From Candidatus Buchananbacteria bacterium (GTDB taxonomy: Bacteria; Patescibacteriota; Patescibacteriia; Buchananbacterales; UBA6539): a stretch of 36,084 nt of DNA. The stretch lies in the NCBI GenBank assembly GCA_016930315.1, contig JAFGGX010000010.1, positions 1 to 36,084 of the forward strand, read 5' to 3'. Numbering within the stretch: the stretch's first letter is position 1; every line of letters starts with the position of its first letter. The position numbers and the translations under genes are program-made. Below, in pieces: positions 12,765 to 21,785 of this stretch. Under the pieces are notes generated by a model, which was not told the DNA's origin, did not search any database, and worked only from the letters and a program-made list of their open reading frames with translations.

Positions 12765-13698
12765 AAAAACCAGTTTTTATTTTTTAGCTTTGTTAATTGG
12801 CTTTTCTTTTTTTATTTCGCCAGCTGAGGCGCTAACGATTTTTTCACCAGTGGTTGAATTGGCCACCAAGCCGGGTGTGCCGGTTAATGGGATTGTAAAA
12901 ATTTATAATGAAACTAATCAGGCTGTTTCTTTACGATCAAGTGTGGAATTGTATCGTGGATCCCAGTCAGTTAAAATGAATTCAATTTTACCGGCTGATT
13001 TTTTAGGCTGGTTTAAAGTTAGTCAGCCATCTTTGGTTTTACAAGCCAAGCAGGCCATTTTTATCCCTTTTACTGTTAATGTTCCGGCCAAAACCACCCC
13101 AGGCGGTTATTACGCGGTAATTTATTGGCAACCGGAAACATCAACTAAAAATCAAACCGGTGATGTCGGGGTGAGCAGTAAAGTTGGCACTACTGTTTTT
13201 TTGCGCGTGGAAGGAGATATCGTTGAAAGTTTAGATTTAACGGATTTTAATGTTTATCCATTAAAGCCGGTTTATTTTTCCTTGCCAATCAATTTTAATG
13301 TTAGTTTAAAAAACGCTGGCAACATTCATTTGCAGCCAACCGGCACTATTGAAATTAAAAATTGGTTAGGGAGTAAAACTTTGACTTTTAATCAAACCAA
13401 AAATTTTATTTTACCCGACAACAATCGGCAATTTGGGTTAATTTTTAGGGGGAGTCATAATCAATCAAATATTTTTAGTCAGTTTATTTCCGACCTAACT
13501 GATTTTGGGCCAGCAGAAGCAACGTTGACAATCGCTTACGGTCAAGAAAAGCCACAAACAATTAGTAAAACCATTTATTTTTGGTTGGTTCCGGTTAAAG
13601 CAATTGTCGGCTTGGTGATCATCTTAATTTTGTTGGTCATATTTTTAGTGGTTAATAAAAAAATAAATATTTTAAAAAAAGGTGCTACAAAAAAATAA
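12742..13698 (+). CDS. DUF916/WxLIP-like anchored surface protein
   Basis: The protein has 318 residues: a signal peptide (KKTSFYFLALLIGFSFFISP, then AEA), an outer region of two beta-sandwich domains (TIFSPVVELATKPGVPVNGI and IYNETNQAVSLRSSVELYRG to about 150; then VYPLKPVYFSLPINFNVSLK and NAGNIHLQPTGTIEIKNWLG), and a C-terminal anchor (AIVGLVIILILLVIFLVV) with a lysine-rich tail. The layout, with the TPGGYYAVIYW block, matches DUF916-type proteins that hold WxL proteins at the cell wall. It overlaps both neighbours (23 bases upstream, 17 downstream), indicating coupled translation. Its role as a carrier for the upstream secreted protein is inferred. Confidence 0.7.
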   Translation: MRPLPIFKKTSFYFLALLIGFSFFISPAEALTIFSPVVELATKPGVPVNGIVKIYNETNQAVSLRSSVELYRGSQSVKMNSILPADFLGWFKVSQPSLVLQAKQAIFIPFTVNVPAKTTPGGYYAVIYWQPETSTKNQTGDVGVSSKVGTTVFLRVEGDIVESLDLTDFNVYPLKPVYFSLPINFNVSLKNAGNIHLQPTGTIEIKNWLGSKTLTFNQTKNFILPDNNRQFGLIFRGSHNQSNIFSQFISDLTDFGPAEATLTIAYGQEKPQTISKTIYFWLVPVKAIVGLVIILILLVIFLVVNKKINILKKGATKK

Positions 13699-16600
13699 AA
13701 AACTAATTTTATTTAGCGGTCTAATTTTATTTTTAGGTGGTTTTTTATTTTTTTCAAACCAACCAATTTCGGCAGCCGATGTTACTGTCAGCGGGGAAGT
13801 GCCGTCAACTTCACAATGTGTAGATAGTTCAACCTGTAACAGCAATGAACACTATAATGGGTGTGTTTGTGTCCCAAACATCTCTTGCATTCCTTCTACT
13901 TATTCTTGTTTGTGGGGTGTTTGTGTTGATGGTTATCAAAATGGCATTTGTTCAAATGGTTGTGTGACGGTAACTCAGGTTCAGGCTTGTACTCCAGAGT
14001 CATGTGGTGATGGAGTCTGGGATGAATTTAATGAAGAATGTGATTCTGGCCCTTTAAACGGTCAAGCCTGTGTTCCTGATGGCGGCTATGGCTCAGAGGC
14101 ATTTTGCCGTTATTGTAGTGATATGTGCAAAACTATCACAATTTTTGCGCCGTATTGTGGAGATGGTTTAGTCCAAACAGATTACGGTGAAACTTGTGAA
14201 CCTCCAAATCAAGATAATTGTGATAATAATTGTCATACTATCTTAGGCTGTGGCAACGGTGTAATTGAGCCAGAAAAAGATGAAATTTGTGATGATGGCA
14301 ATTTAATTTCCGGCGATGGTTGTGATAATAATTGCCAGCCAACCGGTTGTGGCAATGGCTTTACCACTCCGGAAACCGGCGAAGAATGTGATGACAGCAA
14401 TACTATTTCTGGCGATGGTTGCTCAGCCAATTGTATTTTAGAGAATTGTGGCAATGGTCAGTTAGATAATGGCGAGCAGTGCGATGATGGCAATCAATTC
14501 TTAGACGATGCCTGCGACACCTTTGGTCAGGCGCCAGAAACTCGTGGTCGTTGTACAGCCACCTTTTGTGGCGATGGTTTTGTTCAGACTGTTAATGGTG
14601 AACAATGTGATGATGGTAATAATGTGTCTGGCGATGGTTGTTCTGGCAGTTGTTATGATGAGTTAATAATTCTTAATCATTCAGTCGCTAGTATTCAGAG
14701 TGATTCGGCTAGAATTATTTGGCAGACAAATTTTAACAGCAGTTCGGTTTTACAATGGCAGCAAGCCGATGGTCAAGGTCAGGGCTCAGCTGAAGGTGGG
14801 TTGATTGGTACTAATCTAGCCTATACCATCAATAATTTACAGCCAGGCACTTGGTATACCTATACAATTGTTGCCACTAGGCAATCAGCTCCTCATGATC
14901 AGGATACAAAGAGTCGCGAATTTTTTACTACCGCCATTGGTTTTTGTCCGGACGGAATTTGTAATGCCGACGAGACGCCGGAAACCTGTCCACAAGACTG
15001 TCGTGTGGTTTGCGATCCGGAGTGGAGCTTGGGTTCCTGGAGTGAATGTGTCAACAGTATCCAAACTCGCGAAGTAATTAATTTAAAACCAGAATGTCCA
15101 GGCGTTGGCCAACCGCCGGATCAGCGTTGTTGCGGTTCGAGCTGTAATGTTGCTTGCGGTATTTGTCAAAATATTAGCGTCGCTAATAATACTTGTACGC
15201 CGGTTCATCCTTGTTGTGGCAATCGAATTTGTGAAAGCCCAGAAAATGCCGACAGTTGCCCGGTTGACTGCGCGGTTTCGCCAAGCTACGGTCTTGTTTT
15301 AAACCAGTGTGCTGATGGCAAAGATAATGACAATGATGGCTTAGTAGATTATCCCGATGATTCTGGTTGTAGTAGTCCAACTGATAATAGTGAATTAAAT
15401 TTTTCGGAAGTAATCAGCCGAATTATTGAAATCATGAAACAGCCGTTAGTCCAAAAGGCTAACGAACAGGTGGTAGCCCCAGCCGTCATTGCCTTGGCTA
15501 CTTTAAATAGTCTTAGCGCTTTTTCTCTTTTTAATTTATTAACTTATCTACGCTACATTTTAACTCAACCATTGGCTTTATTATCACGGCGGAAACGAAA
15601 AAAATGGGGGACGGTTTATAATTCATTAAGCAAACAACCAATTGACTTGGCAATCGTTCGGCTTTTTAATAAAAACAATGGTCAACTGGTTCAATCTCGC
15701 GTCACTGACAAAAATGGTCGCTTCAGCTTTTTAGCGCCGCCGGGCCTTTATTATTTAACGGTGACCAAGCCAAAATTTAATTTTCCAACTGGTTATTTGA
15801 AAGAGAAAAAAGAAGATGTTAAATTTTTGGATTTGTATCATGGTGAAACTCTAAAAGTAACTGAACAAAATGCCAATATCGTTGTAAATATTCCAATTGA
15901 TCCACTAGAAGACACTCGACCGCCAAAAAAAATTATTTTTCAATATTATGCTCGCAAAGTGCAGTATGCGGTCGCTTTTTCGGCTGTGCCAATCGCCGCT
16001 TTATCGTTGGCAATTAGTCCAAGTTTATTTACCGCCACTTTATTTTTAATACATATTTTGCTTTACATTTTATTCCGACGGTTGGGCTATCAAAAGAAAC
16101 CAAAGAGTTGGGGGATTGTTTATGATCAAGATAATAAAAAACCGGTTGGGTTGGCTATTACCAGAATTTACGACAAGGTTTATAATAAGTTGTTGGAAAG
16201 CCGGGTGACCGATGCTCGCGGGCGTTATGCCTTTTTGGTAGATAATAATATTTATACCGTTACGGCCGAAAAATTGGGTTATAGTCCGTCAAAAATTGAT
16301 GAGATCAATTTGATGGGCGGTAAAAAAGATACGATTGTTGATTTGAATATCGCTTTAAATAAAGGCGCTATTGCTCAGCCCGCCACTCCGCAAACATCAA
16401 CTGAATCAGCGGCTCAAACTCCGCCTACTCCTGTTCAGCCGTCTCGAGACGATGTTGCCACTCAATTATCTTCGGTTGAAAAAGAAGTCAGCCGTGAATC
16501 TTTGGAGGAATTGTTAAAGACTAAAGAAAAATTAGCCGGCATCGAAAAAACGATCGATCAAAAACAAGCTGAGTTAGAGAATTTGGAAAAACAAGCCCAA

Positions 16601-16858
16601 GGCTTAGAGCAAAAAGTTGAACAAGAAATTAGCGAGAAAAAACAGCCGTTAGTCAAAGAGGATGAATCGGAACCTAAAACCAAAATCGAAACCAAGCCAG
16701 AATCAGTCAGTCAGCCAACTGGCCAGCCTGCGGCTTTGCAAACACCACCTGCTCCGTTAATTCCAGAAACTAAACCAGAGTCACCAAGTCAACCCGAAGC
16801 TAAGCCAGAAGAAAAGAAAGAATCAGCAGATCAGCCCAAGCCAAGTATTTTTGGTTAA
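13682..16858 (+). CDS. Giant Cys-rich multidomain surface protein
   Basis: The protein has 1058 residues and a GTG start at 13682, 17 bases inside the previous gene. In order: a signal peptide (to about 32); Cys-rich repeats of the DUF4215/Myxo_disulf_rpt type (about 105-325, with core [12 protein letters not shown] repeated); a fibronectin-III-like domain (about 330-418); further Cys clusters ([47 protein letters not shown]); a calcium-binding-like [19 protein letters not shown]; hydrophobic spans (about 600-630 and 765-800), each followed by a carboxypeptidase-regulatory-like beta domain ([20 protein letters not shown] and [20 protein letters not shown]); and a coiled coil (about 930-985) with a Pro/Glu/Lys tail. 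It is probably an adhesin or host-contact protein needing disulfide formation. Confidence 0.85.
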   Translation: MLQKNKKLILFSGLILFLGGFLFFSNQPISAADVTVSGEVPSTSQCVDSSTCNSNEHYNGCVCVPNISCIPSTYSCLWGVCVDGYQNGICSNGCVTVTQVQACTPESCGDGVWDEFNEECDSGPLNGQACVPDGGYGSEAFCRYCSDMCKTITIFAPYCGDGLVQTDYGETCEPPNQDNCDNNCHTILGCGNGVIEPEKDEICDDGNLISGDGCDNNCQPTGCGNGFTTPETGEECDDSNTISGDGCSANCILENCGNGQLDNGEQCDDGNQFLDDACDTFGQAPETRGRCTATFCGDGFVQTVNGEQCDDGNNVSGDGCSGSCYDELIILNHSVASIQSDSARIIWQTNFNSSSVLQWQQADGQGQGSAEGGLIGTNLAYTINNLQPGTWYTYTIVATRQSAPHDQDTKSREFFTTAIGFCPDGICNADETPETCPQDCRVVCDPEWSLGSWSECVNSIQTREVINLKPECPGVGQPPDQRCCGSSCNVACGICQNISVANNTCTPVHPCCGNRICESPENADSCPVDCAVSPSYGLVLNQCADGKDNDNDGLVDYPDDSGCSSPTDNSELNFSEVISRIIEIMKQPLVQKANEQVVAPAVIALATLNSLSAFSLFNLLTYLRYILTQPLALLSRRKRKKWGTVYNSLSKQPIDLAIVRLFNKNNGQLVQSRVTDKNGRFSFLAPPGLYYLTVTKPKFNFPTGYLKEKKEDVKFLDLYHGETLKVTEQNANIVVNIPIDPLEDTRPPKKIIFQYYARKVQYAVAFSAVPIAALSLAISPSLFTATLFLIHILLYILFRRLGYQKKPKSWGIVYDQDNKKPVGLAITRIYDKVYNKLLESRVTDARGRYAFLVDNNIYTVTAEKLGYSPSKIDEINLMGGKKDTIVDLNIALNKGAIAQPATPQTSTESAAQTPPTPVQPSRDDVATQLSSVEKEVSRESLEELLKTKEKLAGIEKTIDQKQAELENLEKQAQGLEQKVEQEISEKKQPLVKEDESEPKTKIETKPESVSQPTGQPAALQTPPAPLIPETKPESPSQPEAKPEEKKESADQPKPSIFG

Positions 16859-16876
16859 TTTTGGCAATTATTGTAA

Positions 16877-16905
16877 TTGACAGTTATTTAAGTTTAAGCT
16901 AAAAT
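16877..16905 (+). promoter_or_regulatory. Promoter of glycyl-tRNA synthetase
   Basis: TTGACA (16877-16882), a 17-base spacer and TAAAAT (16900-16905). The ATG at 16915 is only 9 bases after the -10, so the mRNA is leaderless or nearly so. If the ATG at 16933 is used, the leader is about 20 bases. Confidence 0.8.
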
Positions 16906-16914
16906 CTACCTACT

Positions 16915-18294
16915 ATGTTAGAACAAAATTCAATGGAAAAAATTGTTTCTTTAGCCAAAAGACGTGGTTTTATTTTCCAATCCTCAGAGATTTATGGCGG
17001 CCTTAATTCTTTTTATGATTACGGCCCACTTGGTGTTGAGTTGAAAAATAATATCAAAAAAGCTTGGTGGCAGGCAATGGTTTACCAACATAGCAATATT
17101 GTCGGGTTGGACTCGGCGATTTTAATGCATCCAAAAATTTGGGAAGCCTCCGGTCATATTGCTAATTTTACTGATCCATTAGTTGATTGCAAAAAATGTA
17201 AAAAACGGTTTCGGGCCGATCATTTGTTAGAAGCGGCTGGCATTAAACCAGATTTGGGCACGATGAAAAATCCACCCAAAGAGCTAAAAGAATGTCTCGA
17301 ATGTGGTGGGCAGTTAACCGAAGTGCGACAATTTAATTTGATGTTTAAAACTTTCATGGGCCCGGTTGAAGATGCCGGTTCGGTTGTTTATTTACGGCCA
17401 GAAACCGCTCAGGGTATTTACGTTAATTTTCAAAACGTGATGGAAAGTATGCGCCTGAAATTGCCATTTGGGATTGCTCAAATTGGTAAAGCATTTAGAA
17501 ACGAAATTACTCCGGGTAATTTTACTTTCCGCACTCGCGAATTTGAACAAATGGAAATGCAGTATTTTGTTCACCCGAGTCAAGCGGATGAAGTTTTTGA
17601 GAAATTTAAAGAAGCTCGGTTGCAATGGTATATTGATTTAGGAATTAAAAAAGAAAATTTACGCTTCCGTGAACACGAAAAAGATGAGTTGGCTCACTAT
17701 GCCAAGCGGGCCGTTGATGTCGAATATAACACGCCATTCGGTTGGAAGGAATTAGAAGGGATCCATAATCGTGGTGATTGGGATTTGTCGCGGCATTCGG
17801 AATTTTCTGGTCAAGATTTACGCTGTGTTGATGTTGGAAGTGGCGAAAAGTTTTTTCCTTATATTATTGAAACTTCAGCTGGGGCTGATCGAGCGACTTT
17901 AATGTTTTTGCTTGACGCTTATCAAGAGATTGAAGGGGGTAGGACCACCACTACCGAAAGTACTAAAGAAATGGAAACGATTTTGAGTTTTAGTCCAAAA
18001 ATTGCCCCGGTTAAAATCGCTGTTTTGCCTTTATCTAAAAAGCCCGAGTTAAACGAGGTTTCCAAAAAGGTATTAGACAGCTTACAGTCAGATTATTTTT
18101 GTCTTTATGACGAGACCCAAAGTATTGGTCGACGCTATCGTCGTCAAGATGAAATTGGGACTTTGTATTGTGTTACGATCGATTTCGAAACATTAGAAGA
18201 TCAAGCTGTCACTGTTCGTGACCGCAATACCATGCAACAGGAAAGAATTGCTATTGATCAGTTGAAAGATTATTTTAAGCTTAAACTCAGCTAA
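16915..18294 (+). CDS. glyS: Glycyl-tRNA synthetase (single-chain type)
   Basis: A 459-residue class II synthetase of the archaeal/Gram-positive single-chain type. Motifs seen: [20 protein letters not shown] and [14 protein letters not shown] at the N-terminus; a zinc-site pattern CKKC...CLEC (about 72-125); motif 2 [20 protein letters not shown]; motif 3 [13 protein letters not shown]; and the C-terminal anticodon-binding domain ([39 protein letters not shown]). It charges tRNA-Gly with glycine. The start is the ATG at 16915 or the ATG at 16933; homologues usually begin near the second. It has its own promoter with almost no leader. Confidence 0.96.
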   Translation: MLEQNSMEKIVSLAKRRGFIFQSSEIYGGLNSFYDYGPLGVELKNNIKKAWWQAMVYQHSNIVGLDSAILMHPKIWEASGHIANFTDPLVDCKKCKKRFRADHLLEAAGIKPDLGTMKNPPKELKECLECGGQLTEVRQFNLMFKTFMGPVEDAGSVVYLRPETAQGIYVNFQNVMESMRLKLPFGIAQIGKAFRNEITPGNFTFRTREFEQMEMQYFVHPSQADEVFEKFKEARLQWYIDLGIKKENLRFREHEKDELAHYAKRAVDVEYNTPFGWKELEGIHNRGDWDLSRHSEFSGQDLRCVDVGSGEKFFPYIIETSAGADRATLMFLLDAYQEIEGGRTTTTESTKEMETILSFSPKIAPVKIAVLPLSKKPELNEVSKKVLDSLQSDYFCLYDETQSIGRRYRRQDEIGTLYCVTIDFETLEDQAVTVRDRNTMQQERIAIDQLKDYFKLKLS

Positions 18295-18383
18295 GTTCAC
18301 GCAGCATGTAACATATAACATGTAACATTTTGCAATGTTGCGTGTCATGTGTTCCATGTTTTATTAGTTACTATTAAACTTAC

Positions 18384-19655
18384 ATGTATCAAGAAAAAAA
18401 ATTAGCCAATGGTTTAAAATTAATCCTTTCACCGCTCAAAGAAACTAAAGCGGTAACTGTTTTAATTTTATTGCCGGTTGGCTCGCGCTATGAAACCAAA
18501 GAGATTAATGGTGTTTCTCATTTTATTGAGCACTTAATGTTTAAAGGCACTGCTAAACGACCAAACACGTTAGCGATTAGTAAAGCGCTTGATGCGGTTG
18601 GGGCTGAATATAACGCTTTTACTTCTAAAGATCACACCGGTTATTATGTTAAAGTGGCAGCGGATAAAATTGAATTGGCCTTTGATATTTTATCAGACAT
18701 GCTTTTGAATTCGATTTTTGATACCAAGGAGATTGATAAAGAAAGGGGAGTGATCGTTGAAGAAATTAATATGTACGAAGACAATCCTTTAATGTATATT
18801 CAATCGGTTTTTGAACAAATTACTTTTGGCGCCGATCAACCTCTGGGCCAACAAATTGCTGGTCCGCGATCTGTCATTAAAAATGTTTCTCGTGAAAAAA
18901 TTATTGCTTATCGTGATAAATTTTATAATCCGGCTAATATGATTGTAACAGTGGCCGGTAATTTTGATGCCAAAAAGGTGACTGCTTTAAGTCAGAAATA
19001 TTTTTCTACCCCGAAAAATAAGATTGTTGAACAAAAATTCAAACCGGTAAAAATTACTCAAACCAAACCGCAAATTGATTTGTTGCATAAAAAAACCGAG
19101 CAGGTTAATCTTTGTCTGGGCTTCCCGGCTTTTAGGCTTGGTGATCCAAAAATTTATCCGCTTTTGCTTTTAGCTATTATTTTGGGCGGCAACATGAGTT
19201 CTCGATTGTTTATTAATGTTCGAGAAAAAGAGGGTTTAGCATATTTTATCAGAGCGTCAGTTGATAGTTATCAAGATATTGGTACAATTTTTGTTCAGGC
19301 CGGCTTAGATCGCAAAAGAATTAAGCAGGCTATTAGCTTGATTTTGTTGGAATTGAAAAAGATCAAAAAAGATGGTGCTACGTCAGAAGAATTGCAATCG
19401 GCTAAAGAATTTGTTAAAGGCAAGTTAGTTTTGGATTTGGAAGATTCGGAAAATATTGCTGATTGGCTAGGTAAACAACAGTTGTTGTTAAACAAAATCA
19501 TTCTGCCTTCTGAATACCTAAAAAAGATTATGGCAGTTAAATCATCTGACATTAAAAAAATTGCCAATGAAATTTTTGTGACCAAAAAAATTAATTTGGC
19601 GTTGATTGGCCCGTATAAAAATAAAGAAGAATTTAAACCTTTGCTTAAAGTTTAA
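18384..19655 (+). CDS. M16-family zinc peptidase
   Basis: A 423-residue protein of the insulinase/processing-peptidase family. The inverted zinc motif HFIEH (about residues 46-50) sits in GVSHFIEHLMFKGTAKRP, and the third ligand lies in GVIVEEINMYEDNP, so the catalytic half is intact. The second, non-catalytic half is recognisable (LCLGFPAFRLGD, then GGNMSSRLFINVREKEGLAY and the following SVDSYQDIGTIFVQAG). The length fits the single-chain bacterial form. It degrades peptides or processes secreted proteins; the substrate is unknown. It overlaps the convergent gene at 19645 by 11 bases. Confidence 0.95.
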   Translation: MYQEKKLANGLKLILSPLKETKAVTVLILLPVGSRYETKEINGVSHFIEHLMFKGTAKRPNTLAISKALDAVGAEYNAFTSKDHTGYYVKVAADKIELAFDILSDMLLNSIFDTKEIDKERGVIVEEINMYEDNPLMYIQSVFEQITFGADQPLGQQIAGPRSVIKNVSREKIIAYRDKFYNPANMIVTVAGNFDAKKVTALSQKYFSTPKNKIVEQKFKPVKITQTKPQIDLLHKKTEQVNLCLGFPAFRLGDPKIYPLLLLAIILGGNMSSRLFINVREKEGLAYFIRASVDSYQDIGTIFVQAGLDRKRIKQAISLILLELKKIKKDGATSEELQSAKEFVKGKLVLDLEDSENIADWLGKQQLLLNKIILPSEYLKKIMAVKSSDIKKIANEIFVTKKINLALIGPYKNKEEFKPLLKV

Positions 19656-20109
19656 ACAAAAGGTAAATAATCGCGGCAAAAAAAATCGCTTGATAGAAAA
19701 AACCAATTCGGTAAGGAGTTGGTTTTTTAGTCATCAGGCGGTGTGAGAGTTGATTGATTTTAGCAAATGGATTGAATATTTTTGCATCAGTTAAAATATG
19801 TAGACCATTTAAAAAGTCCGGCAAGATGCTGCCAACTACAGCGGCCATTGCATTGTTTAGGTTTGGCAGCTGGTTTTGATAGAGTAAAAAAATTAACCAA
19901 AGCCCCATGATTGAAAAATCAATTGCGGCGATCGTACCGACCACTAATTTCCATTTTTTACCATCGAATTTGGCAAAAAAATCTTCATCACCATGAGGGA
20001 TGCCATCAAGGAGATAATGAGAAATAAACCCACCTAAAAAAGCGACGATTGGATTGGGGGCAATCTTGGCAATGATTAGAGCAGTGGTAGCGTGAACGGT
20101 TAAAAACAT
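19645..20109 (-). CDS. Membrane protein of the metal-dependent hydrolase (YdjM/DUF457-like) group
   Basis: A 154-residue protein with about four spans. The N-terminus has the group's pattern: MFLTVHATTALIIAKIAPNP, GGFISHYLLDGIPHGDEDFF with His and Asp residues that could bind metal, then SILPDFLNGLHIL in the second half, and NQLSHRLMTKK before the last span. Similar proteins are annotated as LexA-binding or metal-dependent hydrolases, with little experimental support. It is convergent with the M16 peptidase (11-base overlap) and has no close partner on its own strand. The family call is by pattern only. Confidence 0.6.
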   Translation of the reverse strand: MFLTVHATTALIIAKIAPNPIVAFLGGFISHYLLDGIPHGDEDFFAKFDGKKWKLVVGTIAAIDFSIMGLWLIFLLYQNQLPNLNNAMAAVVGSILPDFLNGLHILTDAKIFNPFAKINQLSHRLMTKKPTPYRIGFFYQAIFFAAIIYLLFKL

Positions 20110-20200
20110 ATTATATATTCTAGCAGAAAAATCCTAATTAAAAAAATCGCTTTATCGCGATTGATGTCATTAGTTAATTGTTAATAATCAATGGTTATCA

Positions 20201-20275
20201 TGGTAGCGGCGGAGGGATTTGAACCCCCGGCCAAAGGATTATGATTCCTCTGCTCTACCACTGAGCTACGCCGCC
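20201..20275 (-). tRNA. tRNA with CAT anticodon (elongator Met, or Ile2)
   Basis: Acceptor GGCGGCG with CGCCGCT (the 1-72 pair is G-U), A73 and an encoded CCA (20203-20201). The D arm is GCTC-AGTGGTA-GAGC. The anticodon loop ATCATAA gives CAT with U33. The T loop is TTCAAAT. It lacks initiator features. Whether the C34 is modified to lysidine, making it an Ile tRNA, cannot be told from sequence. One base separates it from the initiator tRNA upstream. Confidence 0.92.
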
Positions 20276-20276
20276 T

Positions 20277-20352
20277 TGGTTGCAGGAGGGGGACTTGAAC
20301 CCCCAACCTCCAGGTTATGGGCCTGGCGAGCTGCCAATTGCTCTATCCTGCT
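20277..20352 (-). tRNA. Initiator tRNA (fMet, CAT)
   Basis: The first base pair is a mismatch (A1 opposite A72), with A73 and an encoded CCA (20279-20277). The D stem has the A11-U24 pair, a mark of bacterial initiators. The anticodon stem is CCAGG/CCTGG with loop CCCATAA, giving anticodon CAT. Two oddities: position 33 is C instead of the near-universal U, and the usual three G-C pairs (29-31 with 39-41) are reduced to two because 29-41 is A-U. Confidence 0.92.
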
Positions 20353-20400
20353 ACGATTACCACCATAATATATCTTAATTATTGGTTTTTGTCAAATCTA

Positions 20401-20790
20401 TTAATCAATAATGCTACCGCCAATGTCAGTTTGTTCAAGTGTCTTGGCAAGTATTTCTTCGGTTGTATCTAAATCATTCCAGTCCAGACTTCCTTTTTCT
20501 ATCTCTAATTTAATTTCATCAATCAATTTTTTAGTGTCAGAATATTTGACTAATCTCGGCAACGCTTTCAGTAGTCTCGTCGCATGGGTATAATAAATTT
20601 TATTTAGTTCTGTTTGTTCGACACCCAACTCTTCCCAGGTTACTATTCCGTTTTTTATTCCATCTCTTATACTTTGGATATCAGTTTGGAGTGTATTAAA
20701 ATTACCAAGCATCATCCTATCTTTTAAATCTCTAACCCTTTCAACTAAATATGTTTTTTCAAGTTCTTTTCTGGTTTCGCTGTATTCCAT
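20401..20790 (-). CDS. Unknown helical protein between tRNA genes
   Basis: A 129-residue acidic protein, all helix-like, with no signal or span. A repeated unit of about 40 residues can be seen: IQSIRDGIKNGIVTWEELGV (about 39-58) and IDEIKLEIEKGSLDWNDLDT (about 89-108), both with the pattern I-x-x-x-I-x-x-G-x-(2,3)-W-x-x-L. It lies 48 bases upstream of the initiator tRNA and 7 bases after the tRNA-Leu 3' end, so it may be carried on a tRNA-containing transcript. I do not recognise a family. Confidence 0.6.
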   Translation of the reverse strand: MEYSETRKELEKTYLVERVRDLKDRMMLGNFNTLQTDIQSIRDGIKNGIVTWEELGVEQTELNKIYYTHATRLLKALPRLVKYSDTKKLIDEIKLEIEKGSLDWNDLDTTEEILAKTLEQTDIGGSIID

Positions 20791-20797
20791 ATTTTTT

Positions 20798-20882
20798 TGG
20801 TGCCGATGGTGGGACTCGAACCCACATGCTTTTCAGCACACGATTTTGAGTCGTGCGTGTATACCAATTTCACCACATCGGC
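20798..20882 (-). tRNA. tRNA-Leu (anticodon CAA)
   Basis: Acceptor GCCGATG/CATCGGC, A73 and an encoded CCA (20800-20798). The anticodon arm CACGA-CTCAAAA-TCGTG gives CAA. The long variable arm (TGCTGAAAAGCA) marks it as a class II tRNA. The T arm GTGGG-TTCGAGT-CCCAC is regular. Confidence 0.97.
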
Positions 20883-20965
20883 TTAATTTTGTCTTATCAA
20901 CAACCCTGATTTTGTAAAAAAGGGCAGATTTAAATACGCAACCATTATAAAAGAAAATTTTATAA

Positions 20966-20994
20966 TTGTCAAAAGGTTGAAATTTTATTATAAT
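20966..20994 (+). promoter_or_regulatory. Promoter of parAB
   Basis: TTGTCA (20966-20971), a 17-base spacer and TATAAT (20989-20994). The parA ATG at 21001 is 6 bases later, exactly where transcription should begin, so the mRNA is probably leaderless. Confidence 0.8.
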
Positions 20995-21000
20995 AGAGGC

Positions 21001-21774
21001 ATGTCTAAAATCATTTCAATTGTTAACCAGAAGGGTGGTGTGGGTAAAACGACTACCGCCATTAATCTGGGCGCCTATTTGGCCTGGCTAGGCAATTTTG
21101 TTTTATTGATTGACCTTGATCCACAGGCTAATGCCACCTCGGCTTTGGGTATCAATCAACGGGAGCTTGGTAACAGTATTTATCACAGTATTATTAATCC
21201 GGAAATTAAATTAAGGGATATTGTTGTTGATACTAATCATAAGGGTTATCGGGTTGCTCCAGCTAATCAAGATTTAGCCGGTGCTAGAGTAGAATTAGTT
21301 TCGCTTGATAGTCGAGAATTTCAGTTGCGGAATTTGCTTTTAGAGATTCGTAACGATTATGATTATATTATTATTGATTGTCCACCGTCGTTAGATTTGT
21401 TGACCTTGAATGGTTTGGTGGCGGCTGATGAAATTTTAATTCCAGTTCAGGCTGAGTATTTGGCTTTGGAAGGATTGGGGCAATTATTGCAAACGATTGC
21501 TTTAGTTAAAGAAAATTTGCAGCCAAATCTAAAAATTTTAGGGGCGGTGTTAACCATGTATGACAAAAGAAATAAATTATCGGGCCAGGTGTTTGCTGAA
21601 TTAAAAAAACATTTTCCGTTTAAAATTTTTGAACCCCCGGTCCCCAGAAATGTTCGATTAACCGAAGCGCCGAGTTATGGCCAATCAATTTTAGCTTATG
21701 ATCCAAAATCAAAAGGCGGGCGAGCTTATGAAAATTTAGCCCGTGAAATAATTTCTCATTATCAAACTTTTTAA
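21001..21774 (+). CDS. parA: Chromosome-partitioning ATPase ParA/Soj
   Basis: The protein has 257 residues. I chose the ATG at 21001 (MSKIISIVNQKGGVGKTTTA), which carries the deviant Walker A motif KGGVGKTT at the very N-terminus as in Soj; an upstream start at 20977 would lie on the promoter. Walker A' LLIDLDPQANATSALG and Walker B YDYIIIDCPPSLDLLTLNGL are present. ParA binds DNA in its ATP form and moves ParB-bound origins apart. ParB begins 11 bases downstream. The pair is typical of a bacterial chromosome, and this type usually lies near the replication origin. Confidence 0.97.
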   Translation: MSKIISIVNQKGGVGKTTTAINLGAYLAWLGNFVLLIDLDPQANATSALGINQRELGNSIYHSIINPEIKLRDIVVDTNHKGYRVAPANQDLAGARVELVSLDSREFQLRNLLLEIRNDYDYIIIDCPPSLDLLTLNGLVAADEILIPVQAEYLALEGLGQLLQTIALVKENLQPNLKILGAVLTMYDKRNKLSGQVFAELKKHFPFKIFEPPVPRNVRLTEAPSYGQSILAYDPKSKGGRAYENLAREIISHYQTF

Positions 21775-21785
21775 AACAAAAAATT

